Shown piece after piece: positions 54,101 to 57,874 of a stretch of DNA of 64,000 bases. Source of the DNA: Prostheceraeus crozeri (lineage: Eukaryota; Platyhelminthes; Polycladida; Euryleptidae); the NCBI GenBank assembly GCA_907163375.1, contig CAJQUW010009227.1, forward strand, positions 392,785 to 456,784. The letters are read 5' to 3'. The notes beneath the pieces are model-generated. The model saw only the letters and a list, made by a program, of their open reading frames with translations, was not told the DNA's origin and did no database searches. The stretch's first letter is position 1. Each line of letters starts with the position of its first letter. Both the position numbers and the translations under genes were made by a program.

Positions 54101-54342
54101 GTTGCATTTCCCAACAGCCAAGATTGATACTTGCACCCAGGTCTGTCGGACGTTGAGGGAACCTCATACCACAAAGGCGCGACACCGGTCACAATGTTGT
54201 TAATAATAAAGAAGAGTGACTCACCATGAAAACCAAACAAGTATAAGAAGGCCACCGCCACGTAGCTATTGCTTTCACACCAGCGATCGTCTCCCAAATT
54301 GGAGTCATTGCTCGTCCAAGTCGAGTTATGTTTTCTTTTAAT
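46..54342 (-). CDS. GRAMD4: GRAMD4 homologue, nine exons, partial at both ends
   Basis: Nine minus-strand exons join in one open reading frame of 282 complete codons: 54225-54342, 49427-49518, 42331-42379, 33812-33886, 29320-29394, 29206-29249, 24803-24912, 24587-24738, 46-178. Every junction keeps phase (0,2,0,0,0,2,1,0). Seen in order: a basic LKENITRL start, a hydrophobic hairpin with YMYSLWSGW and LRMVLNYL, an acidic linker, VARKCQNMSGIIADHLEKLKN, TWQTPDIT plus a long hydrophobic stretch, KYDTVYNAWQMLPTD, a Ser-rich linker and FCEIFSLPVTECPL. From memory of the family, human GRAMD4 has these blocks in the same order (YMNAVWHGW, LSLNYL, VAQKAQNLFGKMADILEKIKN, WVQPEIT, KYDTPYIIWRSLPTD, FHEIFNLTENERPL). 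Vertebrate GRAMD4 is a multipass mitochondrial/ER membrane protein induced by E2F1 that promotes apoptosis. The GRAM domain is expected left of base 1; the coiled-coil N-terminus is not in the nine exons. No exon shows a stop or frameshift, so the gene looks functional. Confidence 0.93.
2058..2451 (+). mobile_element. Harbinger-like MITE
   Basis: 394 bp between TTA trinucleotides (2055-2057 and 2452-2454). The ends GGGCGGAGGCACACA and TGTGTGCCTACCGCC are inverted repeats, continuing as ATAAGCCATAA / TTATGGCTTATA. An inner copy of the same terminus (CTGTGTGTCTCCGC at about 2322-2335) suggests a composite or duplicated end. The TTA duplication points to PIF/Harbinger. No coding sequence. Confidence 0.7.
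2505..2575 (-). repeat. Second tRNA-derived SINE family, relic
   Basis: Minus strand: GGCCGTGTGGTAGAGTGGTA (A-box), GCTCCGCGTACGGA, then CTGGGTTCAAATC (B-box). Related in layout to the relic at 8764-8852 and distinct from the main family. Confidence 0.6.
3232..3413 (-). repeat. Main-family tRNA-derived SINE, copy 1
   Basis: Near full length. Read on the minus strand it has the polymerase III A-box-like GTGGCACxGTGG and B-box-like GAGGTCGAGCCCC, then the body ending AGTATGGGAGAGTAGGGACG. Confidence 0.85.
5154..5250. repeat. Short insertion between TTTTGTACTGCAAGCA direct repeats
   Basis: TTTTGTACTGCAAGCA occurs at 5154-5169 and again at 5234-5249, enclosing 64 bp unlike the flanks (GGTGGGGCGAAGTGG...). 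This could be a target-site duplication around a small insertion or a local duplication. Confidence 0.5.
7272..7463 (+). repeat. Main-family SINE, copy 2
   Basis: Near full length from GTGGTCTCCGTGGCACATTG to GTAGTGACGTTAAACGATCA. The GGAAG-AGGAAGAGCATCC body segment is present. Confidence 0.87.
8764..8852 (-). repeat. Second tRNA-derived SINE family, relic
   Basis: Minus strand: GTGGCCTTGTGGTAGAGTGT (A-box), CTCTGCGTCCGGGAGACC, GAGGTTCAAAC (B-box), then AGACTTTAAAAAAAA tail. Confidence 0.65.
9403..9595 (-). repeat. Main-family SINE, copy 3
   Basis: Full length on the minus strand, with A-box and B-box regions intact. Confidence 0.87.
10546..11240 (-). other. Possible retroposed 3' end with AATAAA and TTACTAC tail
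   Basis: The minus strand ends ACTTCAATAAAGATATATTA followed by repeated (CTA)CTATTA-type units. The preceding 500 bp are more GC-rich than the surroundings and open for 119 and 106 codons without recognisable motifs. It looks like the 3' UTR of a non-LTR element or a retroposed transcript. Confidence 0.4.
12420..12764 (+). pseudogene. Penelope-like GIY-YIG endonuclease fragment
   Basis: The reading has a Cys cluster (CLKEDCLSCLAG, VDCGIRGCVHQI) followed by SFYIGESKRTMRTRIREL and SSSVYQHVRDRH. This is the linker-plus-GIY-YIG layout at the C-terminus of Penelope-like proteins, which nicks target DNA for reverse transcription. No RT motif precedes it, so this is a 5'-truncated copy, separate from the one at 14.8 kb. 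Confidence 0.75.
12983..13054 (+). pseudogene. tRNA-Thr(AGU)-like pseudogene or SINE head
   Basis: It has A-box TAGCTCAGTTGG and B-box GGTTCGAATCC, a perfect T-arm (GTAGG/CCTAC) and an anticodon arm with loop CTAGTCA, giving anticodon AGT. The acceptor halves (TGGCTCG and CAGCAGC) do not pair and the D-stem is imperfect, so it is probably not a working tRNA. Confidence 0.5.
14412..14613 (+). repeat. Main-family SINE, copy 4
   Basis: Full length. The tail ends in CATCATCATCACATCAT, suggesting CAT repeats as the family's 3' tail. Confidence 0.87.
14620..14805 (-). pseudogene. CR1/L2-type LINE RT fragment
   Basis: The minus-strand reading has PKIQNSCALLVLRTRQRDHI, then SPALKTLKWLPISHRLR. This matches the block 'KIQNxxARLVL...H(I/V)xPxLxxLxWLPxxxR' near the C-terminus of CR1/L2-type non-LTR reverse transcriptases. 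The piece is short and lies between a SINE and Penelope-like sequence. Confidence 0.75.
14852..15163 (+). pseudogene. Penelope-like reverse transcriptase fragment
   Basis: 103 codons. MYINDIFFIID fits the catalytic strand of Penelope-like RTs ([FY]-[IV]-D-D-I-F). It is followed about 40 residues later by SISFLDTTVSC, the family's conserved FLDT block, and then HSFHIMPRKSHVPHSQ, matching the usual HSxHxxSxxxxPxSQ region. It is only the C-terminal third of an RT. Clade within Penelope-like elements is not determinable by eye. Confidence 0.75.
15305..15412 (+). repeat. Left inverted repeat of mariner element
   Basis: It matches the reverse complement of 16946-17053 with few mismatches. The outer 30 bases are identical. 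Confidence 0.92.
15892..16927 (+). pseudogene. Mariner transposase (DD41D), one frame change
   Basis: The first reading frame (ATG 15892 to 16284) has two helix-turn-helix regions, the first around TTARREWQRNF and the second around SVRDAANQLDMPRETVRR, which would bind the inverted repeats. The second frame (to 16927) holds the catalytic domain: CFSDEAIFHL (first Asp), FQQDDAPPHW (second Asp) and WPARSPDLTPLDYFLWG (third Asp), with 41 residues between the second and third Asp. That spacing defines the DD41D group rather than classic DD34D mariner. The frames meet near 16280 at RLQ / FSEEISRL, where CTTCAGTGAAG looks like the product of a small deletion in a TTCAG repeat (inference). No other break was seen, so the insertion is fairly young but the copy is not autonomous. 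Confidence 0.9.
16946..17053 (-). repeat. Right inverted repeat of mariner element
   Basis: Partner of 15305-15412; it ends GACTTTTGAGTCACCCTG before the TA duplication. Confidence 0.92.
20980..21176 (+). repeat. Main-family SINE, copy 5
   Basis: Full length, close to the apparent consensus in the head; the tail hairpin CCCCCAGTxTGGGGG is degraded. Confidence 0.87.
22273..22460 (+). repeat. Main-family SINE, copy 6, diverged
   Basis: The head is altered (CTCCGCGACACAGTGG) and part of the centre replaced (AAGAATGGTAAAAGTATCGC). The most diverged of the larger copies. Confidence 0.75.
23080..23530 (-). pseudogene. Non-LTR retrotransposon C-terminal relic
   Basis: The minus strand reads GGQRKRWYHNVKRDLDVLHV and DSQLSQDRAECRRFM, the RW...DLxxxxxxxxxxQDRxxWRR tail downstream of the RT in several LINE clades. 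Upstream, LQHAPETWPIRLDYLI may belong to the same copy. Old and interrupted. Confidence 0.6.
24587..24738 (-). CDS. GRAMD4: GRAMD4 exon: GIYLGIKLFIID...KYDTVYNAWQMLPTD
   Basis: 152 bp, two bases of a split Gly codon plus 50 codons, phase 1 to 0. The acceptor is CAACTCTTCGTTGTAG and the donor GTAGGAGT. It encodes GIYLGIKLFIIDCFF (end of the second membrane hairpin), MRFPRIRRKYDTVYNAWQ and MLPTDAHL. The vertebrate sequence has GLYAGIKFFLIDFIF, CPRLRAKYDT and LPTDPQL. This is the best-conserved exon. A TGATACAG inside it resembles an acceptor but the frame runs straight through it. Confidence 0.96.
24739..24802 (-). other. GRAMD4: GRAMD4 mini-intron, 64 bp
   Basis: GTAAGATA to CTTCGTTGTAG. Translation through it would break the conserved hairpin; splicing joins ...FFLI and G-IYLGIK exactly as in the family. 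Confidence 0.93.
24803..24912 (-). CDS. GRAMD4: GRAMD4 exon: LLTWQTPDIT and second membrane hairpin
   Basis: 110 bp, phase 2 to 1. The acceptor AATTCTTGCATTTCAG is excellent and the donor is GTAAGATA. It encodes LLTWQTPDITFKVTQ, then IIIIALILSLFLSV, then DKLFFLI. Vertebrate GRAMD4 reads LFMWVQPEITQKLY, a hydrophobic stretch, then YRLVGLAVG at the same place. The invariant Trp, Pro and Ile-Thr are kept. Confidence 0.95.
25762..25785 (+). repeat. Left inverted repeat of DD32E element
   Basis: 24 bases identical to the reverse complement of 27582-27605. Confidence 0.93.
26034..27075 (+). pseudogene. IS630-like DDE transposase, broken N-terminus
   Basis: From ATG 26034 an N-terminal helix-turn-helix reads RISVIDKQRLVDAHSHGEDY and VALARQLGIKRSTA. 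The frame then changes by one base near 26150, and the continued frame (IIRRAND) has a TAA at 26185. From 26188 it is open to 27075. The catalytic domain reads LIFIDEAGINLW (first Asp), VLIFDNAPAHR (second Asp) and LPPYSPMLNIVENCF (Glu), with 32 residues between second Asp and Glu. This DD32E spacing is not the common DD34E of Tc1. A basic GERAVRVVGGTRGRNFTM follows the first Asp, as in IS630-type enzymes. Two lesions make it inactive as it stands. Confidence 0.88.
27450..27534 (+). repeat. 43-bp tandem duplication in DD32E subterminal region
   Basis: ACATTTGATTTGACAGG starts at 27450 and again at 27493, followed in both by TTATATTTGATAACTGCCCT. The units carry the same motifs as the ends and may be transposase-binding sites (inference). 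Confidence 0.85.
27582..27605 (-). repeat. Right inverted repeat of DD32E element
   Basis: Partner of 25762-25785. Confidence 0.93.
29206..29249 (-). CDS. GRAMD4: GRAMD4 exon: NMSGIIADHLEKLK
   Basis: 44 bp, phase 0 to 2. The acceptor is TTTATTTTTCAG and the donor is GTAATTCG. Read without splicing it would end in a TAA stop right after LEKLKK. The vertebrate protein continues LEKIKN plus a membrane segment, and the next exon supplies exactly one base making Asn and then LLTWQ, so this is an internal exon, not the end of the gene. Confidence 0.92.
29250..29319 (-). other. GRAMD4: GRAMD4 mini-intron, 70 bp
   Basis: GTAAGTTC to TTATTTTTCAG, joining ...VARKCQ to NMSGII. Confidence 0.93.
29320..29394 (-). 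CDS. GRAMD4: GRAMD4 exon: ...VAVQFNFIVHVARKCQ
   Basis: 75 bp, 25 codons, phase 0 to 0. The acceptor TTTTAG follows a short pyrimidine tract and the donor GTAAGTTC is strong. The polar start DDQKTQDTG is followed by VQFNFIVHVARKCQ, which corresponds to SEKFQLVLDVAQKAQ in vertebrate GRAMD4. Only 70 bp separate it from the next exon. Confidence 0.92.
29885..30190 (+). mobile_element. Retrozyme-like unit with hammerhead ribozyme and direct repeats
   Basis: Two direct repeats start GCTGCCAAGGAA: about 29889-29942 and 30131-30184, sharing TTTCGTG, CAAGTCTGAGGA and TTTCTATT with a few differences. A complete hammerhead ribozyme immediately precedes the second repeat and its predicted cleavage point (after 30126) lies just before it. 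The first repeat begins almost exactly at the corresponding point. The arrangement is one unit of about 242 bp plus a partial second unit, as in metazoan retrozymes, small non-coding retroelements whose transcripts self-cleave and circularise. The unit encodes no protein. Mobilisation by Penelope-like machinery has been proposed for such elements and Penelope-like fragments occur in this window, but that link is inference here. Confidence 0.7.
30081..30139 (+). ncRNA. Type I hammerhead self-cleaving ribozyme
   Basis: All core elements are present in order. CTGACGA is at 30094-30100. Stem II is GCCC/GGGC (30101-30104 with 30110-30113) closed by loop TTGTA. GAA is at 30114-30116. Stem III is ACG/CGT (30117-30119 with 30123-30125) with a 3-nt loop CAG. 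The cleavage nucleotide is C30126, in the consensus GUC. Stem I pairs 30087-30093 with 30127-30133, broken by one A-A mismatch. A very short stem III is typical of retroelement hammerheads, which often work best as dimers. It is transcribed antisense to the surrounding host intron. Confidence 0.88.
32616..32842 (-). repeat. Main-family SINE, copy 7, with nested insert
   Basis: It lacks about 40 bp near the A-box and is interrupted at 32705-32753 by a 49-bp insert flanked by CTTAGTCC on both sides. Confidence 0.85.
32705..32753. mobile_element. 49-bp hAT-like miniature element
   Basis: It begins CATAGAA and ends TTCTATG, a 7-bp inverted repeat. The 8-bp SINE sequence CTTAGTCC is present once on each side (32697-32704 and 32754-32761) and only once in other SINE copies, so it is a target-site duplication. 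CA...TG ends and 8-bp duplications fit hAT transposition. Confidence 0.72.
33812..33886 (-). CDS. GRAMD4: GRAMD4 exon: linker NNVDAVGTPFRPIIVDFELL
   Basis: 75 bp, exactly 25 codons, phase 0 to 0. The acceptor is TTTTCTCTCCAG. The donor is GTATATAT, which is weak. A second GT at CTTAG|GTCAGA, 14 bp earlier in the message, would shift the next exon out of the family reading frame, so I chose the later one. This linker is longer than what I recall from vertebrate GRAMD4 and may be lineage-specific. Confidence 0.82.
34086..34270 (-). repeat. Main-family SINE, copy 8
   Basis: Minus strand, diverged, head ending TGTTCTCCGTGGCATAATGG. Confidence 0.8.
35841..36028 (-). repeat. Main-family SINE, copy 9
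   Basis: Minus strand, full length. The phrase TGAGCTATGTATGAC occurs on both sides (35816-35830 and about 36033-36047), a likely target-site duplication of about 15 bp. Confidence 0.85.
37186..38766 (+). mobile_element. Non-autonomous hAT-like element
   Basis: The left end is AAGGGGTCAGCAACCT and the right end is the inverse of CAGGGGTCGTCAACCT. Both continue into a GCGGGCC/GCGGTCCGCG stretch, the common terminus of a large hAT group. Flanking 8-mers CCTTGTAC (37178-37185) and CCTTAGAC (38767-38774) agree at 6 of 8 positions, compatible with an old 8-bp target duplication. No transposase motif was seen in the 1.58 kb interior. Confidence 0.65.
40537..40655. repeat. Foldback with 26-bp perfect inverted repeat
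   Basis: Arms 40558-40583 and 40609-40634 (starting GCAGGAATTAAGAGCGAGAT) are perfectly complementary across a 25-nt spacer. The pairing continues outward imperfectly (AAAATATTGCCACTG against CCAGTGTCAATATTTT) to arms of about 45 bp. The transcript would form a long hairpin on either strand. Confidence 0.88.
41190..41680 (+). pseudogene. CR1/L2-type LINE 3' end with (ATT)n tail
   Basis: The plus strand reads YDHRLKLLGLPSLCERRK, then in other frames FWNLLPAKCVCAPSFQGFK, the conserved 'YxxRLxxLxLPSLxxRR ... WNxLPxxVVxAxSxxxFK' order of CR1/L2-type RTs. It ends in GATTATTATTATTAT. Several frame changes and stops (e.g. TAA straight after CERRKI). Confidence 0.75.
42331..42379 (-). CDS. GRAMD4: GRAMD4 exon: RRGWAIDLHFIRMYDPE
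   Basis: 49 bp, phase 2 to 0. The acceptor is TTCATTTGCAG and the donor GTAAGTTG is strong. The first base completes an Arg codon. The RGW motif matches the ARGWRI motif just after the first membrane hairpin of vertebrate GRAMD4; the following IRMYDPE begins the linker. It is a small exon isolated by introns of 7.0 and 8.4 kb. Confidence 0.9.
42481..43041 (-). pseudogene. Jockey-like LINE C-terminal fragment
   Basis: 187 codons on the minus strand. The motifs are RLKSRRPFSRHASRLL, then RNQWVRLNRLFSNTARVVAT, LQRWGFRQSACLKL, QTVEHIISQCGVHRSPGDL and WLQ near the stop. This is the 'W-V-x-LNRxRTGxGR...QTxxHIxxxC' C-terminus of Jockey-related non-LTR elements, just before the 3' UTR. The usual CxCG is replaced here (SACLKLSAFDSG). 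The upstream RT core is absent, so the copy is 5'-truncated. Confidence 0.8.
44272..44459 (-). repeat. Main-family SINE, copy 10
   Basis: Minus strand, full length, preceded on the plus strand by a run of nine T. Confidence 0.85.
45085..45320. other. GC-rich patch with overlapping ORFs, unidentified
   Basis: Clearly richer in GC and CpG than its flanks, with an 85-codon ORF on plus and a 113-codon ORF on minus. I recognise no domain on either strand. It could be a fragment of a transposon or a recently inserted sequence. Confidence 0.3.
46333..46397 (+). repeat. Left subterminal 65-bp repeat of pogo element
   Basis: Identical, base for base, to 48434-48498 in the same orientation. Contains repeated CGAATAAACGCCGC. 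Confidence 0.88.
46642..48038 (-). pseudogene. Pogo/Tigger transposase, several frame changes, one intron
   Basis: Starting at ATG 48038 the parts in order are as follows. A Brinker-type DNA-binding region reads KRSYSIAFKKKAIERS and DERRLREWK. A CENP-B-type helix-turn-helix ends RGWVDKFLKRNDYTVR. The DDE domain has IGNMDETAVWADM (first Asp), MLVWDSFRGHL (second Asp) and VIPGGCTMLVQPAHVSWNKP. The usual PLDVSxNKP of the family is PAHVSWNKP here, so the third catalytic Asp is His. The protein ends in an acidic Ser-rich tail. About five single-base frame changes are spread along it (near 48030, 47941, 47660, 47255 and 47050). A GT-AG intron of 68 bp lies at 47298-47365. This copy is inactive. Confidence 0.88.
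47298..47365 (-). other. Intron in pogo transposase, 68 bp
   Basis: The donor is GTAAGGCC and the acceptor TTCAATTTTCAG. Removal joins LPPMVLFKG to KRLPQEL, matching the uninterrupted LPPMVIFKxKxxP block of the family. Confidence 0.8.
48434..48498 (+). repeat. Right subterminal 65-bp repeat of pogo element
   Basis: Direct copy of 46333-46397. It abuts the right terminal repeat, making the local palindrome AAACGCCGCGGCGTTT. Confidence 0.88.
49427..49518 (-). CDS. GRAMD4: GRAMD4 exon: membrane hairpin YMYSLWSGW...LRMVLNYL
   Basis: 92 bp, phase 0 to 2. The acceptor is ATTCATTTTCAG and the donor GTGAGTAT is near consensus. It encodes TYMYSLWSGWLLSAVL followed by CAVLLRMVLNYLKF, a strongly hydrophobic segment that with the end of the previous exon forms the first membrane hairpin. 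The W..GW and LNYL positions match those of vertebrate GRAMD4. Confidence 0.93.
51500..52020 (+). pseudogene. hAT transposase C-terminal relic
   Basis: The plus strand reads NIPPTLVEAERALSTVGVLK, the conserved start of the hAT C-terminal dimerisation domain (PPTSxxxERxFS). Upstream, FPESIVNLLKEQISRRQ is in another frame, so the gene is shifted several times. Inverted repeats were not found, so the extent is approximate. Confidence 0.7.
53152..53394 (-). other. Exon-like open stretch of unknown identity
   Basis: The minus strand has a good acceptor (GATTTTTCTGCACAG at about 53363) followed by an open reading starting NSTMLKIKKFDKKEGSGTL and containing VDYTKLEPQRLTVERF. It lies in the intron between the 54.2 kb and 49.4 kb GRAMD4 exons. 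I recognise no family and no convincing donor. It could be an unannotated exon, an old pseudogene or chance. Confidence 0.25.
54225..54342 (-). CDS. GRAMD4: GRAMD4 exon: LKENITRL and first hydrophobic segment
   Basis: 118 bp. The acceptor is a pyrimidine-rich tract ending TGTTTCAG and the donor is GTGAGTCA. The exon gives one base to a split codon, then 39 codons starting LKENITRLGRAMTPIWE and ending in the hydrophobic CLVFM, phase 0. It aligns to human LTENMRRLKRG...IAFTV. Another frame of the same exon (containing WCESNSYVAVAFLYLF) is open as far as 53764, but its phase would run into a stop in the next exon, so I rejected it. Confidence 0.9.
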
Positions 54343-54810
54343 CTGAAACAACAGGAGACATGAAATATAATGCACCGCGCTAAGGGTACAGGAAATTCAA
54401 TTTTGATTCCTTTTGTAACTCCTTCTCGAAAACAATGAAGCAAGTGAACACCTGTCGATTTAAGCAAATTTTTGGTACATAGGCAAAAACATTCAAACAC
54501 ACATGATCTCGAATGTTCCAAATATCACAGATTCACATAATTATGCAACCTGATGCGATAGGATTCGCGTATGAATATGTGCGTGAGTACACAAGTGCAT
54601 CTCAGGACAAGTTTCACATTGTCGGTTCTCGTATGAAACATTCAATCCTAGAACAGGATTTTCAGAGGGGCTGGAACATGCTCTCATGCACCCATTCCGA
54701 TTTTTGCATCAAAAGCTTGATTGCAATGAATTTCAGGATTGCATGCGACGAGCCCTACGTGTGTAATGAATCACAAGCTTACCAGTATGGCTTAACATCC
54801 TGGGTGGCGA

Positions 54811-54882
54811 GGAATGTTCAAGTGGAGCATATATAATTAATAATTATAATATAATTAATATAATTATGTTCAAGTGGAGCAA
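54811..54882. repeat. Duplicated GTTCAAGTGGAGCA around AT-rich spacer
   Basis: GTTCAAGTGGAGCA appears on both sides of about 45 bp of almost pure A/T (AATTAATAATTATAATATAA...), followed by TATTATTATTATC. Confidence 0.7.
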
Positions 54883-55241
54883 GTATATTATTATTATCAT
54901 TATCAAATGGGGAAAAAACTGCTTCCAGCAGCGATGTCATCTTCAGGATTGAAATTAGATATTTCAGGTATATGTGTACTGCAACTTTCAGATACGTGCC
55001 ATTTTTATGTAATTCAAACTACAACAATAGCATGAATATTGGCGTGGTGTAATGTTCTGCAAAGTGTTGAGCATCAATGTGACTTGAGCATGCTGAGAAA
55101 TGCTTGAGGATCAGGGTATTTACTTTTACGTGTAAGTACTTTACATATACTTTACTTTCTTGCTCTCCGTCGCTTCTCCCCGATTACTTTCTTCCACTCT
55201 TTCGATCAGGAGCAGTGTCTTCCTTGATTACCATCACTATT

Positions 55242-55283
55242 GGGAAGCGCTGACCAAGAGCATGCTCAAAGTCAGCGCTTCCC
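55242..55283. repeat. 42-bp interrupted palindrome
   Basis: GGGAAGCGCTGAC and GTCAGCGCTTCCC flank a central perfect palindrome GAGCATGCTC; only the two 3-nt joints fail to pair. It is GC-rich in AT-rich surroundings. Confidence 0.88.
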
Positions 55284-57122
55284 GATAGCAGCGTCACGAC
55301 CAAAAAATCGGTTACTACAGATTTTGCTGTGGGTCTCTGATGAATTAGATATCAAAATCTTGAATTCAGATTGTCATCGAACTGTTTCAGAGATGTGTCC
55401 TCGATTCCATATAATTATGTGAATTTAACTTGTCTATTGTCTGCATATTATAGCAGATAGGGTTGGAGTCGGCACGGATTATGACGACCGATGCAGTCAA
55501 AATCGGCCGTTCCGGCAAGTAACGGCGACTGGTTCCAGCCCTGATAGCACAATCAAGTTGCTTAAGCAAAAATTGTATCCATTATCGTTACCAGTATTTA
55601 GCTTTTTACCAATACCCACCCCAAGAAAGTTCCTCAACATTCCAGTTTTTTTCTTGCAAACAAATAGTTATTTCAATCTGATGAAGATCGATCAACAAAT
55701 CTCTCCTTACTCTGATGTCATTTTAGATATGCTTAGCGTTGAGCTACTGAATAGGCACTCTCGTCGAGCAAAAAGTCGAAGTAATAGCGGCTTCATGCAT
55801 TACACTAACATTACCAGTCGTACGCAACGAACTGGCTTTTGAAACGCACTTGTGATTTTGCATTAACATGAAAGCCTACTTTGGAGGCTAAATGAAGTCA
55901 GCACATCAATAACATATGTTAAAATGGGTCAAGAGATGCTTTCCATGTCGAGTTTTGAGTCGCAAAAAATGAATTTGAGAAGCATTGATGTAGACCTTCT
56001 TCGACACAGGCATGCCATGTTTTCTCCAGTCTTCCTGGTGGACGGCGACCGTCGACTGATAAACGATATTCCCCTCTCCCATGACACTCCGTTGCTCTTC
56101 ATCGCAAGCATCTCTGGCGCAGGCGAAGAACAAGTAACTCTGGTGGGTCACATCATCACATCGCACTTTGTTATTAAACTTTACAAGTGTGGCATATCGC
56201 AACATTCGTCTGTCAATTATCATAATCAGCATATAATCACCAGCATTATCAGCTGCTCTGTCAATTTCTCAGTGATACCCATCACACACTAGAGACTTGC
56301 GTCGGAGAATTCTGAGTGGATCTGAATCTCGAAATGAATCAGTGAAAATTAGCATAGACCTACTTAAGCTTTTTGATAAACGGTTTGCTTAGCCGAGGGA
56401 TATTGAAGTTCTCATGGATTTTTAACATGAGAAGCGAACAGGTCTTCCAAATTGCAAGTACCAGTAGGCAGTAGTTAATTGTTATCAAAAGACGCCACAC
56501 AACATTTTTCGGACTTGTTGTGAAAAAAGGCATGATAGAAAACCTTGTAGACCTAACTGGAATAGTGGGCGGTAAATGAGCTATAGATAAACAAAAGCTG
56601 CCAACTGTGAGGACGATGTCAAGAAAGTGTAGTCTATCACACATTAATGTTATCCAAGAAACAAAATATCGATTTAAATGGAGAGAGATAGCCATATACG
56701 TCAGCATCTTCACGTTCCAGTGGAATGTGAGATAAAAGGTAGTCAATTATGCTGATGACCAATAAGCAGCCATAGAGTGATTTGTGGGTTTGCTGTTGGT
56801 CAGCATTGCATGTGTGGTCAGCTTCATTGTTTATCCGATCGGCGACTATTATTATCAGGAGCTCTCCAGCCTCAACATAGAGTCATTGATTCCATTGAAA
56901 TCAGAAAGAACAGAAAAATTCCTTCAGCCAAACGCGATGACAACATGTTTTTTTGAACTCATTCGTTCCATATACGACGGCCTTGTTAAATGGAGCGATG
57001 TGTAGTCTTACATATTGACACTTAGTCAGATTCGCTCAATGCATCACCAGCCTTTGCGTGTGATGCTTAACCTATGATTTTCAGCAACTTTCAGGAACTT
57101 GAATTAAACATTTGCTTACGTA

Positions 57123-57874
57123 CCGTATTTTTCGGACTGTAATGCGCATATTAAATCTGTATGTTTATGAAAAATCAGCAATGCGCCTTATGTATGAGCA
57201 GTATGTATGTTCATGGGCGATTGGGGTGGCGATTAAGACGAAGCTCTTTCACTTACCAAAACCACTTTGCTAGATACGTACGGTGCTTCAACATCCGGTA
57301 ATTAGGGAATCCAAAATATCACCTGTTAGGAGAAATGCTTACGACACGGATCTCAGACTCAAGACCATTAGCCACGCAGTACAACATGGGAACAGTGCAG
57401 CTGGGAAACATTTCAACAATAATGAATCAATGGTAAGGAAGCAGACAAGATGACCTGCGTCAAGTAAAGAGGACGAAGAAGAGTTTCCCAGGGAACAAGG
57501 CAATATGGCTACAATTAGAGAATAAAATTGAGCAATGGATTGCTGAGCAAAGAACAGCAGGTAGAAGCGTCTCTATAGTCTCCATTCGACTGAAGTAGCA
57601 ACAGCAATGGCTTAAGAGTTAAGTCCAACTGTGAAAGTCCGGCACTGAAAAGGAGGAATTTGATGGATTAACATAAGAGGAATGATTGAAAAAGTGAGTA
57701 CACTTTTGTGTAATATTGTAAGTTACTGCTAGTGATTTGAATAAAGGATGATCTAACGTAATCTTGTTTCGCTTTATGCGCCTTATAATCCAGTACATAT
57801 TATGTATGAAAATGGATCCGTTCACTAATACTCCGTCTTATAATCAGTTGAACCTCATAGTCCGAAAAATACGG
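57123..57874 (+). mobile_element. Deletion derivative of a pogo/Tigger transposon
   Basis: 752 bp with ends CCGTATTTTTCGGACT and its inverse. TA precedes the left end; the right side reads CA, so the duplication is degraded. Motifs AATGCGC and ATGCGCCTTAT inside the ends are of the kind found in pogo families with this terminus. It keeps the DNA-binding part of a transposase but no catalytic domain. Confidence 0.82.
57331..57599 (+). pseudogene. Pogo transposase DNA-binding domain remnant
   Basis: The first frame reads NAYDTDLRLKTISHAVQHGN and SAAGKHF with NESMVRKQ, the Brinker-type start of pogo transposases. After an in-frame TGA and a frame change the second frame reads NKAIWLQLENKIEQW and IAEQRTAGRSVSIVSIRLK, ending at a TAG. 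This is the N-terminal half only. It belongs to a different family from the element at 46.3 kb. Confidence 0.82.

Larger units (their letters stand above)
49519..54224 (-). other. GRAMD4: GRAMD4 intron, 4.7 kb
   Basis: It carries a hAT transposase relic at about 51500-52020, the exon-like stretch near 53.2-53.4 kb and a GC-rich patch at 53880-54190 next to the exon. The rest is AT-rich with no recognised feature. Confidence 0.82.

Noticed and set aside
53764-54375. 203-codon minus-strand ORF containing WCESNSYVAVAFLYLF
   Set aside because: It overlaps the 54225-54342 exon in another frame. Spliced in its own phase it hits a stop in the next exon, and the alternative frame matches GRAMD4.
55906-56292. 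Overlapping ORFs of 108 and 122 codons on opposite strands
   Set aside because: Neither has a recognisable motif or convincing splice pair; composition alone does not decide.
56360-57005. Hydrophobic ORFs on both strands
   Set aside because: They look membrane-like but match no family I know and lack good start context or splice sites.
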